A stretch of DNA of 64,000 bases from Methylophaga sp. 42_25_T18 (GTDB taxonomy: Bacteria; Pseudomonadota; Gammaproteobacteria; Nitrosococcales; Methylophagaceae). Shown in pieces: positions 37,110 to 44,764 of the stretch. The notes under the pieces were generated by a model, which was given only the letters and a program-made list of their open reading frames with translations, had not been told where the DNA came from and searched no databases. Numbering within the stretch: the first letter of the stretch is position 1; each line of letters starts with the position of its first letter. A program made the translations under genes and the position numbers. Where the stretch lies: the NCBI GenBank assembly GCA_002163085.1, contig MAAJ01000006.1, positions 372,001 to 436,000 on the forward strand, given 5' to 3'.

Positions 37110-37226
37110 TCAAGATTGCCAAGAAATCAGAACGGTCGCTAGCAATCCAAAAGGTGACATCACTACCACCGTAATCAATTTAATTGCCTCTCTGACAAAA
37201 ATTAAAATATCTATTAGATAACTCAT
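37110..37226 (-). CDS. 38-residue membrane micro-protein
   Basis: A short reading frame from ATG 37226 to TGA 37110. AAAAGGAAATAAC directly precedes the ATG, a strong ribosome site. The product is hydrophobic: SYLIDILIFVREAIKLITVV then MSPFGLLATVLISW, one or two membrane-spanning stretches with two charged residues between. It lies between the terminator of the hemP operon and the porin gene. I know no family. The evidence is the ribosome site and the composition only. Confidence 0.45.
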   Translation of the reverse strand: MSYLIDILIFVREAIKLITVVVMSPFGLLATVLISWQS

Positions 37227-37266
37227 GTTATTTCCTTTTCCATTCATGTATTCCATGTTTTAAGCA

Positions 37267-37330
37267 TAAAAAAACGCACTACCAGCAGGTCATGGATAAG
37301 AAGTCCATTTCCGACCTACCGGCAATGCGT
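37267..37330 (-). terminator. long-hairpin terminator of the hemP operon
   Basis: On the minus strand a ~57-nt hairpin (ACGCA...TGCGT outer arms; GGTAGGTC / GACCTGCTGG inner arms with G-U pairs; ATGGA / TCCAT around the loop CTTCTTA) is followed by a run of T. It lies 22 nt after hemP. The stem is much longer than an ordinary terminator, so the transcript end may also act as a stable 3' RNA. Confidence 0.75.
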
Positions 37331-37352
37331 GGAGAACTATTAAAGCTGAATG

Positions 37353-37523
37353 TTATTTAGTTAAAATCAACTTATTATTACGCGTAACACGTAAGTAATA
37401 CGGTTCACCCCGATGCTCGATCACTAACATCTTGCGGCCCATAAACATACTTTCAGTACTAAAATCTATCGACTTTGTTACCGAGATCTCAGGGCTAATT
37501 TCTAATTTAGTTTCAGTTTTCAT
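37353..37523 (-). CDS. hemP: hemin uptake protein HemP
   Basis: 56 residues from ATG 37523, preceded by GGGGAAAG. The C-terminal half, GRKMLVIEHRGEPYYLRVT then NNKLILTK, is the HemP/HmuP signature found beside haem uptake genes. HmuP-type proteins are reported to help activate haem receptor genes; the biochemical role is still poorly known. Here no haem receptor or haem ABC transporter is next to it. It starts 10 nt after the preceding small gene and ends the four-gene operon. Confidence 0.85.
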   Translation of the reverse strand: MKTETKLEISPEISVTKSIDFSTESMFMGRKMLVIEHRGEPYYLRVTRNNKLILTK

Positions 37524-37533
37524 ATCTTTCCCC

Positions 37534-37770
37534 TCAACTATGTAAAGTTCTAACGTTATTTTTCTTACCGGTATCATCACTAATTCGTTGTGACTGCATT
37601 TGGATCAAACCTTTGTTTATATCTATAGCAAGGTCTTTGTAATGCTTCTCAGACAAACGCAGAGTCAGTGGGCCCATTGTTAAATGGATCAAACCACAAT
37701 CTGCGCAATGCTGAATATCACATGTTGAAGACATGTATAAAGTGTCTAGCTCGCATTTTGTTGTGCTCAT
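37534..37770 (-). CDS. small Cys-containing protein of the hemP operon
   Basis: 78 residues with AAAGGAAATGAA directly before ATG 37770. Three clustered Cys residues (STCDIQHCADCGLIHL, ~15-30) plus His could bind metal or haem; then MGPLTLRLSEKHYKDLAIDI. No signal peptide. I do not recognise a named family. It lies between orfB and hemP with short gaps (21 and 10 nt), so it is certainly co-transcribed. Metal or haem binding is inference. Confidence 0.6.
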   Translation of the reverse strand: MSTTKCELDTLYMSSTCDIQHCADCGLIHLTMGPLTLRLSEKHYKDLAIDINKGLIQMQSQRISDDTGKKNNVRTLHS

Positions 37771-37791
37771 TTCATTTCCTTTGTTAGTTCA

Positions 37792-38070
37792 TTAAACACT
37801 GTCGTAGTACAAACCACTTTCATCATAAAAAACGTTAGGTATTTTATTTATTCGCGACTTGCTATATAGCTTTTGCCAAATCTTGGCTTTGTCACTCCAA
37901 TCCTTCTGCTCTTTTAAGCTATGACTTTGATCAAGTAATAAATGATAATTTCGTGAAATCATTAGGGCTAAACATGGATTTCCATCTTGCTGATACAGGG
38001 TCTGTAACTGAAAATTTGCCGTCATCAGCGCTTCCCGGCTCCACGTTGTATTTTGTAATTGAACGTTCAT
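37792..38070 (-). CDS. hypothetical protein of the hemP operon
   Basis: 92 residues from ATG 38070, whose ATGA overlaps the stop codon of the upstream gene, so the two are translationally coupled. Soluble, mixed composition (WSREALMTANFQLQTLYQQ; CLALMISRNYHLLLDQSHSL; KIPNVFYDESGLYYDSV). No motif I recognise. Position in the Fur-preceded hemP operon suggests an iron or haem role. Confidence 0.55.
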   Translation of the reverse strand: MNVQLQNTTWSREALMTANFQLQTLYQQDGNPCLALMISRNYHLLLDQSHSLKEQKDWSDKAKIWQKLYSKSRINKIPNVFYDESGLYYDSV

Positions 38071-38255
38071 GACAGTGTGATCTTGCCTGCTGCGGCAGCG
38101 CGTAACATTGACCATACACCGCGCTTTGAAGATTGGTTAAGACAGTTAAAATCTGAAGCGTGCAGCTTGCCAGATCGAATGAGTAACTCGAGCGTATTGG
38201 AGTTAAAAGCTAAATGAATAACGTCCGTTTTATCTATCGAAACACTTTGTTTCAC
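38067..38255 (-). CDS. hypothetical protein, first gene of the hemP operon
   Basis: About 62 residues. I prefer GTG 38255 because GGGGAGG lies eight nt before it; ATG 38261 is too close to that site. Contains HLAFNSNTLELLIRSGKLHA, DFNCLNQSSKRGVW and a short hydrophobic end MLRAAAAGKITL. No family recognised. It is the first gene behind two overlapping Fur-like boxes and overlaps the next gene by ATGA. Confidence 0.5.
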   Translation of the reverse strand: MKQSVSIDKTDVIHLAFNSNTLELLIRSGKLHASDFNCLNQSSKRGVWSMLRAAAAGKITLS

Positions 38256-38281
38256 AATCATCACCTCCCCTGTATTGGTTT

Positions 38282-38326
38282 AGAAATGATTATAAATACC
38301 TTTTTATCTAAATGCAAATCATTCTT
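38282..38326 (-). promoter_or_regulatory. two Fur-like boxes upstream of the hemP operon
   Basis: Two sites share the AATCATT/AATGATT core: 38282-38300 (13 of 19 matches to the Fur consensus read on the minus strand) and 38308-38326 (12 of 19). They lie 27-72 nt upstream of the first gene, where a Fur-repressed promoter would be expected. Confidence 0.55.
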
Positions 38327-38367
38327 ATTTAGATCTTCAGGAGTAATGGATTAGTTGGCTTAGCCTC

Positions 38368-38898
38368 TTAATAATATCCTGAACCATATTTACCATACCC
38401 TCGAAATCGTGATTCCATTCCCGTATATGTGTAGCCTTCTTTAGCATTTAATTTTTTATGTGGCCACAAATGAAAATCGATCACATTAACTACTGGTAAA
38501 AACCGTATCTTTCTTTTTTCAACTCGAGTTGTTTCTGGGGCCAGCGTGCCTGAAAACGTAACCAAAAGTCCTTCCAAGTAAATATCTGGCTCAAAGACGT
38601 GAGCACTTTTGGCAATAAACTTTCCACGAGTGGGTAAGTTTAGTAATGGCAGCCCATATCGATTGACAGGATAGTTTTGTATTTCGATCAGAGAATCATT
38701 GCCATGTTTCATAACCTTGATGATTTTTCCTCCCCAACGAACCTGTTTACCCATAAAGGTATCCACTTCTTCAGCCAAAACATGTCGATACTTCAGATCA
38801 GAGCTTGGTGCTGTTTTAATATTGGCAGGAAGATTATTACTGCACGCAGTTAATAAAAGGGGAAATAGAAACGCTAATCTTATCGCTATCATGTCCAT
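38368..38898 (-). CDS. Slp family outer membrane lipoprotein (paralogue 1)
   Basis: 176 residues. Lipobox LLTAC with Cys at ~18. Body carries the Slp features: FMGKQVRWGGKIIKV (~49-63), an ENYP-like strand IQNYPVNRYGLP, GRFIA-type segment RGKFIAKSAHVF, and LLVTFSGTLA. The family (E. coli Slp, YeaY) consists of starvation- or stress-linked outer membrane lipoproteins of unknown biochemical role. Two paralogues are in this window. C-terminus ends in Tyr/Gly (GYGKYGSGYY). Confidence 0.88.
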   Translation of the reverse strand: MDMIAIRLAFLFPLLLTACSNNLPANIKTAPSSDLKYRHVLAEEVDTFMGKQVRWGGKIIKVMKHGNDSLIEIQNYPVNRYGLPLLNLPTRGKFIAKSAHVFEPDIYLEGLLVTFSGTLAPETTRVEKRKIRFLPVVNVIDFHLWPHKKLNAKEGYTYTGMESRFRGYGKYGSGYY

Positions 38899-39020
38899 AT
38901 CGCTCTTTTAGGTTCAGCTTTTAATCAAGGCTTATTAATATAGTAGACTCAAAAACCACTATAAAATTACAGCTTAAGATGAAGTCCTCTTAAGGCTTTG
39001 AGAAAAAGTTTGAATGAATA

Positions 39021-39584
39021 TCAATAGTAGTAAGGGTAATACCGGCCTCTACCATAAGCACCATAATGATCTTGGTAACGTCCATAAGGATAATAACCAT
39101 AGCCGTAATAACGTCCACCATGATGATGGCCTACGTAATAATAGCTCTGACCTTTATATCTATTTGACCAGATATGACTTTCTTGAATATTGATTACCGG
39201 TAATAGCAGGGACTTTTTATCGACTTGAATCGTTTCAGCTGATTGAACCGTGCCAGAAAAAGTGGCTAACGTGCCTTCTTTATAAATCTCTGGATCTAAG
39301 AATTTTGTAGTCTGACTAAAAAACCGTCCTTGACTCGTTTCTTTGGTTTTGGGCGTACCAAAGCTATTCAACGGATACTGCAGCATTTGAACCGTAGAAA
39401 AGTTTTCATCATTATTTACTTTGATGATTTTCCCACCCCAACGGACTGTTGTCCCTATGAAACGTTCAATATCTACCATGACTTGTTTGAGCTGAAGATC
39501 TTCGGCCGGCGGCGTTGAAATTGCAGGAGGAAGTGAACTACAAGCCACTAGGAATATAAGGTTGAGATAAAATAAATATTTCAT
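39021..39584 (-). CDS. Slp family lipoprotein with Tyr/Gly/His-rich tail (paralogue 2)
   Basis: 187 residues. Lipobox LVAC, Cys at ~15. Same core as its neighbour (FIGTTVRWGGKIIKV; YPLNSFGTP; GTLATFSGTVQS). The last ~40 residues are a low-complexity tail of Tyr, Gly, His and Arg (GHHHGGRYYGYGYYPYGRYQ and onward), far longer than in the other two copies. The tail may be disordered or bind metal through the His cluster; that is inference. Confidence 0.87.
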   Translation of the reverse strand: MKYLFYLNLIFLVACSSLPPAISTPPAEDLQLKQVMVDIERFIGTTVRWGGKIIKVNNDENFSTVQMLQYPLNSFGTPKTKETSQGRFFSQTTKFLDPEIYKEGTLATFSGTVQSAETIQVDKKSLLLPVINIQESHIWSNRYKGQSYYYVGHHHGGRYYGYGYYPYGRYQDHYGAYGRGRYYPYYY

Positions 39585-39729
39585 AACTGTCCCCTACTGC
39601 CTATTCAAGATAGTTACCTTTCTAGACTATTACTACGCGTCAATGTTTCAGACGATTTAATCCTAAGTTTCAATATAAAATTCGTACCTTCACTTCACTT
39701 TTCAGCATGATTATATTCACGCGAGTCAC

Positions 39730-40653
39730 TTAAGCACGTGAACCATGTCTCTTTTGCTTCCGTGCTGCTTTTTTAGCTGCTTTATCTGCTCTGCTCTGTT
39801 CCAACTCGATGAGCTCTCGTTCCATCATTGCTGGCGTTTCTAAGGTGATTCGCCCTAACATCATTGAACGGAATTCCGTTAATAAAATTTTCGATACCCG
39901 CTCAAGGTCTACCTGACCGCCAGCACGTAAACATCCCCGTTTTGCACCAATGGTTTCCAGTATTTCAAGTTCACCTTCAGGCAACTCAGTTAATTCATAA
40001 CGTGTTTTAACAAAGTCAGGATAGTGTTTGCTCAAATAAGCTATGGCATAAAATGCAATATCACTATTATCCACGGCTGTTTCTTTAATCGCCCCCGTCA
40101 CCGCCAAACGATAACCGGTGTGCCTATTTTCCAAATTGGGCCACAACATACCCGGTGTATCAACCAAGACTATGCCTTTATCCAACTTAATTCGCTGCTG
40201 TAATTTAGTCACTGCCGGCTCATTGCCTGTTCTGGCAATTTGTCGTCCAGCTAAGGTATTAATCAACGTCGACTTACCAACATTGGGAATACCCATAATC
40301 AGCGCTTGAATGTTTTTCACACTCTGTGACTTGCCCGGCAACATTTTATGACACAGATCGAGTATGTCCATCGTGCGATCGGGCTGTTGCGCCGTGAGTG
40401 CAATGGTTTTTACACTTTGCTCTTGCTCTAGATAATCTTGCCATTCTTGAGTCAGAACAGGATCAGCGAGATCACTTTTATTGAGAATTTTGATGCACGG
40501 CTTATCACCACGTATCTCAGCCAACATTGGATTTTCACTACTATAAGGGAGACGAGCATCGAGCACTTCGATAAAAATATCGACTTGAGATAAGATCTTT
40601 TTAAGTTCTTTACTGGCCTTGTGCATATGGCCCGGATACCACTGTATCGCCAT
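39730..40653 (-). CDS. rbgA: ribosome biogenesis GTPase RbgA/YlqF
   Basis: 307 residues. Circularly permuted GTPase: N-terminal QWYPGHMHKASKEL (~4-17), G4 LNKSDLAD (~57-64), then G1 GIPNVGKSTLIN (~122-133) and G3 DTPGML (~166-171). It acts in late assembly of the large ribosomal subunit. The C-terminal extension is basic (KKAARKQKRHGSRA). It begins one base after cvfB on the same strand. Confidence 0.92.
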   Translation of the reverse strand: MAIQWYPGHMHKASKELKKILSQVDIFIEVLDARLPYSSENPMLAEIRGDKPCIKILNKSDLADPVLTQEWQDYLEQEQSVKTIALTAQQPDRTMDILDLCHKMLPGKSQSVKNIQALIMGIPNVGKSTLINTLAGRQIARTGNEPAVTKLQQRIKLDKGIVLVDTPGMLWPNLENRHTGYRLAVTGAIKETAVDNSDIAFYAIAYLSKHYPDFVKTRYELTELPEGELEILETIGAKRGCLRAGGQVDLERVSKILLTEFRSMMLGRITLETPAMMERELIELEQSRADKAAKKAARKQKRHGSRA

Positions 40654-40654
40654 C

Positions 40655-41488
40655 TTACTTCACCAAACTGATGTTATCTTTATTAATGACAATCAAACGT
40701 TGTTTATACAGTTTGCCTATCGCTTTTTTATAACTCGACTTGCTTACAGCAAATTGTGCCGCAATATCTTCCGGTCGACTTTTATCAGTTAAGGCTGATG
40801 TACCGCCCTGTTTCTCAAGAAAACGCATGATTTTTTGTGATAATTCATCCAGCGCTTCACGATTCGCTAATTGAAGACATAAGTCTAGTTTCTTATCCTC
40901 ACGAATTCGTTTGATATAGCCTTTCATTTGCTGACCATATTTGATCGGCTTAAATACTTCAGTATTAAAGATTAGTCCTGTTGCAAAGCCATTCACCACT
41001 GCTTTATAACCTAAGTCCGTGCGACCACAAATCAATAAATCGACTTGTTGTTGTTCCTTAAAATATGGCGATGATTCAGCTAAGTGTTTATCCAGCTTAG
41101 TCGTCGCAGCAATGCGCTCTGAAGCAGCATCAATATAAAGATACACCACATAAGACTGGCCTTTTTCCATAGGCTTTTGTTGTTCACCAAATGGTACCAA
41201 TAAATCTTTGGGCAAACCCCAGTCTAAAAATGCACCGATCTGATTGACTTCAACCACATTTAAAACGGCAAATTCACCGACCATCGCTTTAGGTGTCTCA
41301 GTAGTGGCAATTATCATATCCTCTGAGTCGAGATAGATAAATACTTCTAGCTCATCACCGACCCTAATACCCGCAGGGATATTACGAACGGGCAGTAGGA
41401 TCTCGCCATCACCACCGCCATCAAGATAAAGACCAAAGTCGACGAACTTAATGACTTTTAATGTATTGAGTTTACCTAGTTCGACCAT
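40655..41488 (-). CDS. CvfB family S1 RNA-binding protein
   Basis: 277 residues with three S1-like OB folds and a C-terminal winged helix. First S1 segment VKFVDFGLYLDGGGDGEILLPVRNIP-like (positions ~14-40; key GLYLD and EILLP), second NQIGAFLDWGLPKDLLVPF, third near residue 150, and a winged helix IAAQFAVSKSSYKKAIGKLYKQRLI. Homologues (S. aureus CvfB, B. subtilis YitL) bind RNA; the target is unknown. It is coupled to rbgA. Confidence 0.88.
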   Translation of the reverse strand: MVELGKLNTLKVIKFVDFGLYLDGGGDGEILLPVRNIPAGIRVGDELEVFIYLDSEDMIIATTETPKAMVGEFAVLNVVEVNQIGAFLDWGLPKDLLVPFGEQQKPMEKGQSYVVYLYIDAASERIAATTKLDKHLAESSPYFKEQQQVDLLICGRTDLGYKAVVNGFATGLIFNTEVFKPIKYGQQMKGYIKRIREDKKLDLCLQLANREALDELSQKIMRFLEKQGGTSALTDKSRPEDIAAQFAVSKSSYKKAIGKLYKQRLIVINKDNISLVK

Positions 41489-41544
41489 TCTTTTTTCCCG
41501 ATTATATGTATGTGTTGTAGCTTATTGTTAGTTCGGTTTTAACG

Positions 41545-41910
41545 TTAGAATGCGCCAGAACGACTCGTATTAAAAAACTGTTGTTCTCCCCATTGCACAA
41601 TGGCTTTCACAACACTTTCCAAACTTTTTCCCGTTTCAGTTAAATGATATTGATATCTGACTGGGCGATCTTGATACGGTGTTTTAACCACCATGCCCGC
41701 TTTTTCTAACTGTTTTAAACGATTCGCTAATATATTAGTTGGAATATTTTCTGCCGACTCTTGCAGCTCTTTGAATTTAGTTTTACCAAAAAACAAATCG
41801 CGAACAACTAACAACGTCCACTTGTCACCTATTATATCGAGACTGCATGCAATAGGACATGCTGAGCGCTTAAAACTCATTTCATTAAGGGGATTCATTT
41901 CTTTATTCAT
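41545..41910 (-). CDS. HxlR family transcriptional regulator
   Basis: About 121 residues from ATG 41910 (the frame runs 28 codons further upstream through the promoter region; ATG 41898 or 41880 are alternatives, none with a strong ribosome site). HxlR winged helix: CPIACSLDIIGDKWTLLVVRDL at the start (Cys at positions typical of redox-sensing members), ENIPTNILANRLKQLEKAGM as the recognition region, QWGEQQFF at the end. It is divergent from a hydrolase gene, and two operator-like repeats lie between them. Confidence 0.85.
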   Translation of the reverse strand: MNKEMNPLNEMSFKRSACPIACSLDIIGDKWTLLVVRDLFFGKTKFKELQESAENIPTNILANRLKQLEKAGMVVKTPYQDRPVRYQYHLTETGKSLESVVKAIVQWGEQQFFNTSRSGAF

Positions 41911-41933
41911 AGGCAAATTATATTTATTTCTTA

Positions 41934-41957
41934 AGTAACTTGCAATTTTAAAGTAAC
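41934..41957. promoter_or_regulatory. operator-like repeat 1 (HxlR)
   Basis: AGTAACTTGCAATTTTAAAG followed by TAAC: an imperfect dyad with GTNACTT / AAGTNAC arms and an AT-rich centre, directly before the regulator's start region. It recurs 37 nt further on with 20-21 of 24 positions shared. Confidence 0.7.
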
Positions 41958-41970
41958 CTTCTATAATTAT

Positions 41971-41994
41971 AGTCACTTGCATTTTTAAAGTCAC
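41971..41994. promoter_or_regulatory. operator-like repeat 2 (HxlR)
   Basis: AGTCACTTGCATTTTTAAAG followed by TCAC: the second copy, 25 nt upstream of the hydrolase ATG. The pair spans the divergent promoters, as expected for an HxlR dimer controlling both genes. Confidence 0.7.
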
Positions 41995-42018
41995 TATATT
42001 TAATGACAGGAGACAGTC

Positions 42019-42969
42019 ATGGAAACCAATACAATCATCATGTTCATACTTGCTTTTACTATCGCGCCCGTCTTTATCTCAATGTTGATGGAAGCGTTAC
42101 GAAAAACCCCACCAATACCAGAAAACTTGTATTGGGATAACTCATTAGATATTGAATATGTGCAATTAAATGATTCTAAACTTCGTTATATAAAAACAGG
42201 TCAAGGGCCTAACCTGGTTTTGTTGCACACCTTGCGCACCCAGCTCGATATTTTTGAAAAAGTCATTCCAGAACTAAGTAAAAGCTTTACCGTTTATGCT
42301 CTTGACCATCCTGGACATGGTTTTTCTTCCATACCTGACGTCGAATATGAACCAGAACTGTTTGTGAACGCCGTTGAACAATTTATGAATAAATTAGATA
42401 TCAGCAATGCCACACTGGCAGGCATATCAATAGGCGGATCGATACCCTTACTAATCGCCGCCAAACATAATCAACGAGTCAAAAATGTGGTGGCCATCAA
42501 CCCTTATGACTATGGCAACGGTCGTGGTGTTGAACGCGGTAACTTTGTTGCTTGGTTAATATTCACCTTGGCACGCATACCTGTGCTCGGCGAAACAGTG
42601 ATGCGTTTTAGAAACCCAATGATTGAACAGCAAATATTCAAAGGCGGCGTATTTGAAGCTAAAGCGTTGACCACCGGTTTTTTAAAACAAGTTTGGCAGT
42701 CTGGTATACGTAAAGGCCACTACCGCGCGTTTATTAACCTCGTTAGGAATGCGGAAAAATGGGAAACGGCGCGTGCAGTTTATGGCAATATCAATGTACC
42801 CGTTACTCTGGTGTATGGTGATAATGACTGGTCAACACCTGAAGAACGTGAGAAGAACAATCGTGACATACCCAACTCGACTATCGAAATCATTAAAGAT
42901 GGTGGTCATTTCTTAAGCCTAGATCGACCTAATGAAGTTATTGGCGCGATCACACAATCAATAAATTAA
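42019..42969 (+). CDS. membrane-anchored alpha/beta hydrolase
   Basis: 316 residues with an N-terminal hydrophobic anchor (IIMFILAFTIAPVFISMLM, ~6-24). Alpha/beta-hydrolase fold: LVLLHTLRTQLDIF, YALDHPGHGFS, nucleophile elbow GISIGGS with Ser at ~141, VYGDNDWSTPEE with a probable Asp, and DGGHFLSLDRP with the catalytic His. Ribosome site AGGAGA precedes ATG. It is divergent from the HxlR regulator and followed 5 nt later by a small membrane protein; the pair may respond to an electrophilic or oxidative signal (inference). Confidence 0.85.
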   Translation: METNTIIMFILAFTIAPVFISMLMEALRKTPPIPENLYWDNSLDIEYVQLNDSKLRYIKTGQGPNLVLLHTLRTQLDIFEKVIPELSKSFTVYALDHPGHGFSSIPDVEYEPELFVNAVEQFMNKLDISNATLAGISIGGSIPLLIAAKHNQRVKNVVAINPYDYGNGRGVERGNFVAWLIFTLARIPVLGETVMRFRNPMIEQQIFKGGVFEAKALTTGFLKQVWQSGIRKGHYRAFINLVRNAEKWETARAVYGNINVPVTLVYGDNDWSTPEEREKNNRDIPNSTIEIIKDGGHFLSLDRPNEVIGAITQSIN

Positions 42970-42974
42970 GGATA

Positions 42975-43361
42975 ATGACTATGCCTATACAAGCATTTAA
43001 ATGGCAGTTATATATTGCGACTTATACTGCGCTGCTAGGGATCCCCTTATTATTCTTTCCCAAAGATGTGATACCGATGATGGGCTTGAACCCAGCCATA
43101 GTCGATGCAAGCCCGTTTGTGCAACTCACCGGCATGTTTTTATTGAGCCTAAGCTTGATCACCTTTCGAATTTGGCAAAAGAAAACTGAGGAAATGGTAT
43201 TAGGCACCGTCTTTGTGCGCTTATTTATTATTGTGACCTTAGCCGTCTTGTATCTTAACGGTTCATTCCCATTTTTACTGCTCATGATTGCCGTGGTCAG
43301 CGTCGGTGTTATCGGTACTTTATGGTCTTTACGAGGTGTGAATTTAAAACAATTTCTATAA
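42975..43361 (+). CDS. small four-helix membrane protein
   Basis: 128 residues with four hydrophobic segments (~10-28, ~44-62, ~75-93, ~97-115), no signal peptide and no catalytic motif. The arrangement resembles DUF4345-type membrane proteins, but I cannot confirm that. It is coupled to the hydrolase gene (5-nt gap, AAGGATA before ATG), so it is presumably under the same HxlR control. Confidence 0.65.
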   Translation: MTMPIQAFKWQLYIATYTALLGIPLLFFPKDVIPMMGLNPAIVDASPFVQLTGMFLLSLSLITFRIWQKKTEEMVLGTVFVRLFIIVTLAVLYLNGSFPFLLLMIAVVSVGVIGTLWSLRGVNLKQFL

Positions 43362-43436
43362 CGGAAGTGTTTCACTCAATAATTTCTAAGCATGGTTAGC
43401 AATTATTAAGTGACTGCTTTTTTGGTATTCGCTAAT

Positions 43437-43958
43437 TCAGTATAAAAAGTAGTGACCAGAACCATAGGTGCCATAACCTTTAAACTCAGATTCTGTACCT
43501 GTATAGGTATAGGCCTCGCCATTTGACCTGTAATGCGGCCACAATTTCGCATCGGAGATCTGAATGTGTGGCATAAACTTGTGATGATTCACTGGGGCTT
43601 CGGTCAGTTCAGAAGTAATCGTCCCCGAAAAGGTGATCAGCAAACCTTCTATATATACATCCGGATCAAAAGGTTCATTACTTTCGGCAAAAAAGTTTCC
43701 CTGGCTATACAAGTTAGATAATGGGAAGCCATGGCGCATTAAGGGGTAATGTTTTATCTCAAGTATTGAACGGCTATTGTCTGTGCTGACACTAACGATG
43801 CTGCCACCCCAACGTACCTGTTCACCAACATAATTATTAGTCTCGCTATCTACCAGGTTGCGGAGCTGAAGATTACCTTCCGGCAATGCTTGAATAGTCG
43901 GTGAAGTATTAGTACAAGCACTTAATAAAAAAGTTATAAACAATACAAATTTTTTCAT
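43437..43958 (-). CDS. Slp family outer membrane lipoprotein (paralogue 3)
   Basis: 173 residues from ATG 43958 (GGAG six nt before it; an in-frame ATG four codons upstream overlaps that site). Lipobox LLSAC, Cys at ~15. Shares YVGEQVRWGGSIVSV, YPLMRHGFPLSNL, GNFFAES, LLITFSGTIT with the other two copies, and the C-terminal GTYGSGHYFLY resembles the ending of paralogue 1 (GKYGSGYY). It is closer to paralogue 1 than to paralogue 2 by eye. Confidence 0.87.
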   Translation of the reverse strand: MKKFVLFITFLLSACTNTSPTIQALPEGNLQLRNLVDSETNNYVGEQVRWGGSIVSVSTDNSRSILEIKHYPLMRHGFPLSNLYSQGNFFAESNEPFDPDVYIEGLLITFSGTITSELTEAPVNHHKFMPHIQISDAKLWPHYRSNGEAYTYTGTESEFKGYGTYGSGHYFLY

Positions 43959-44191
43959 TCTTATCTCCATAACGTCTTTTTCTTAACTCCAGAAGAACGC
44001 TTTCAATTTTTATGTATGAAACCAATAGACCACAAAACAATCTGAATGTTACACAACACATAATGTATTTTTAGCGCTTAACGCACTACCTTTTGCTCTT
44101 TCTTCTTATTGAAACAATCTCGTTTGCTAAATTATGCGTTATATTACTCACCTATAATCAATTTTTTCATTTTAATAGCCAAAAGAAGAAC

Positions 44192-44758
44192 ATGCCAAAA
44201 ACCAGTGATTTAAAACGCGGGATGGTCGTCGAAGTAAATGACGAACCTTATTCAGTCAAAGAAATTGAAGTAAGAAACCCATCTTCGCGTGGCGCTTCTA
44301 CCTTATATAAAATCCGATTCAATCATCTAAAAACAAAACAAAAACGTGATGAAACCTTAAAAGGTGATGACTTCCTCAAAGAAGTCGATTGTGAACGGAA
44401 ATTAGTGCAGTTCTCCTACAAAGAAGATGATGCCTATACATTCATGAGTCTCGATGACTATGAGCAATACACTATCAATACGACAGATATTGAAGATGAC
44501 ACACCCTATTTAATTGAAGGCCTAGAAGGCATCGTCGCGGTATTACTCGATGGTCTATTAGTCGCCATCGAATTACCTGCCGCGGTTGCGATGGAAATCG
44601 TCGAAACGACTCCCGGCATCAAAGGTGCCTCAGCCACAGCACGTACCAAACCAGCTAGGCTGCCAACAGGCCTAGAAGTACAGGTACCGGAATATATCGA
44701 ACCAGGCGAAGTCATTAAAATTAATACCGTGTCTGGTAAATTTATGTCTCGCGCCTAA
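44192..44758 (+). CDS. efpL: elongation factor P-like protein EfpL (YeiP)
   Basis: 188 residues from ATG 44192; the frame extends 33 hydrophobic codons upstream, which no EF-P has. Three-domain EF-P fold. The domain I loop reads NPSSRGASTLYKIRF, with Arg in the place where EF-P has the modified Lys, the mark of the YeiP/EfpL subgroup; LEIVETTPGIKGASA-like and LEVQVPEYIEPGE segments identify the family. EfpL rescues ribosomes stalled at proline and other motifs. Confidence 0.93.
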   Translation: MPKTSDLKRGMVVEVNDEPYSVKEIEVRNPSSRGASTLYKIRFNHLKTKQKRDETLKGDDFLKEVDCERKLVQFSYKEDDAYTFMSLDDYEQYTINTTDIEDDTPYLIEGLEGIVAVLLDGLLVAIELPAAVAMEIVETTPGIKGASATARTKPARLPTGLEVQVPEYIEPGEVIKINTVSGKFMSRA

Positions 44759-44764
44759 GCACTC

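Noticed and set aside
44093..44191. N-terminal hydrophobic extension of EfpL
   Set aside because: EF-P family proteins begin at the MPKTSDLKRG-type start; the extension has no ribosome site and would add an unrelated hydrophobic segment.
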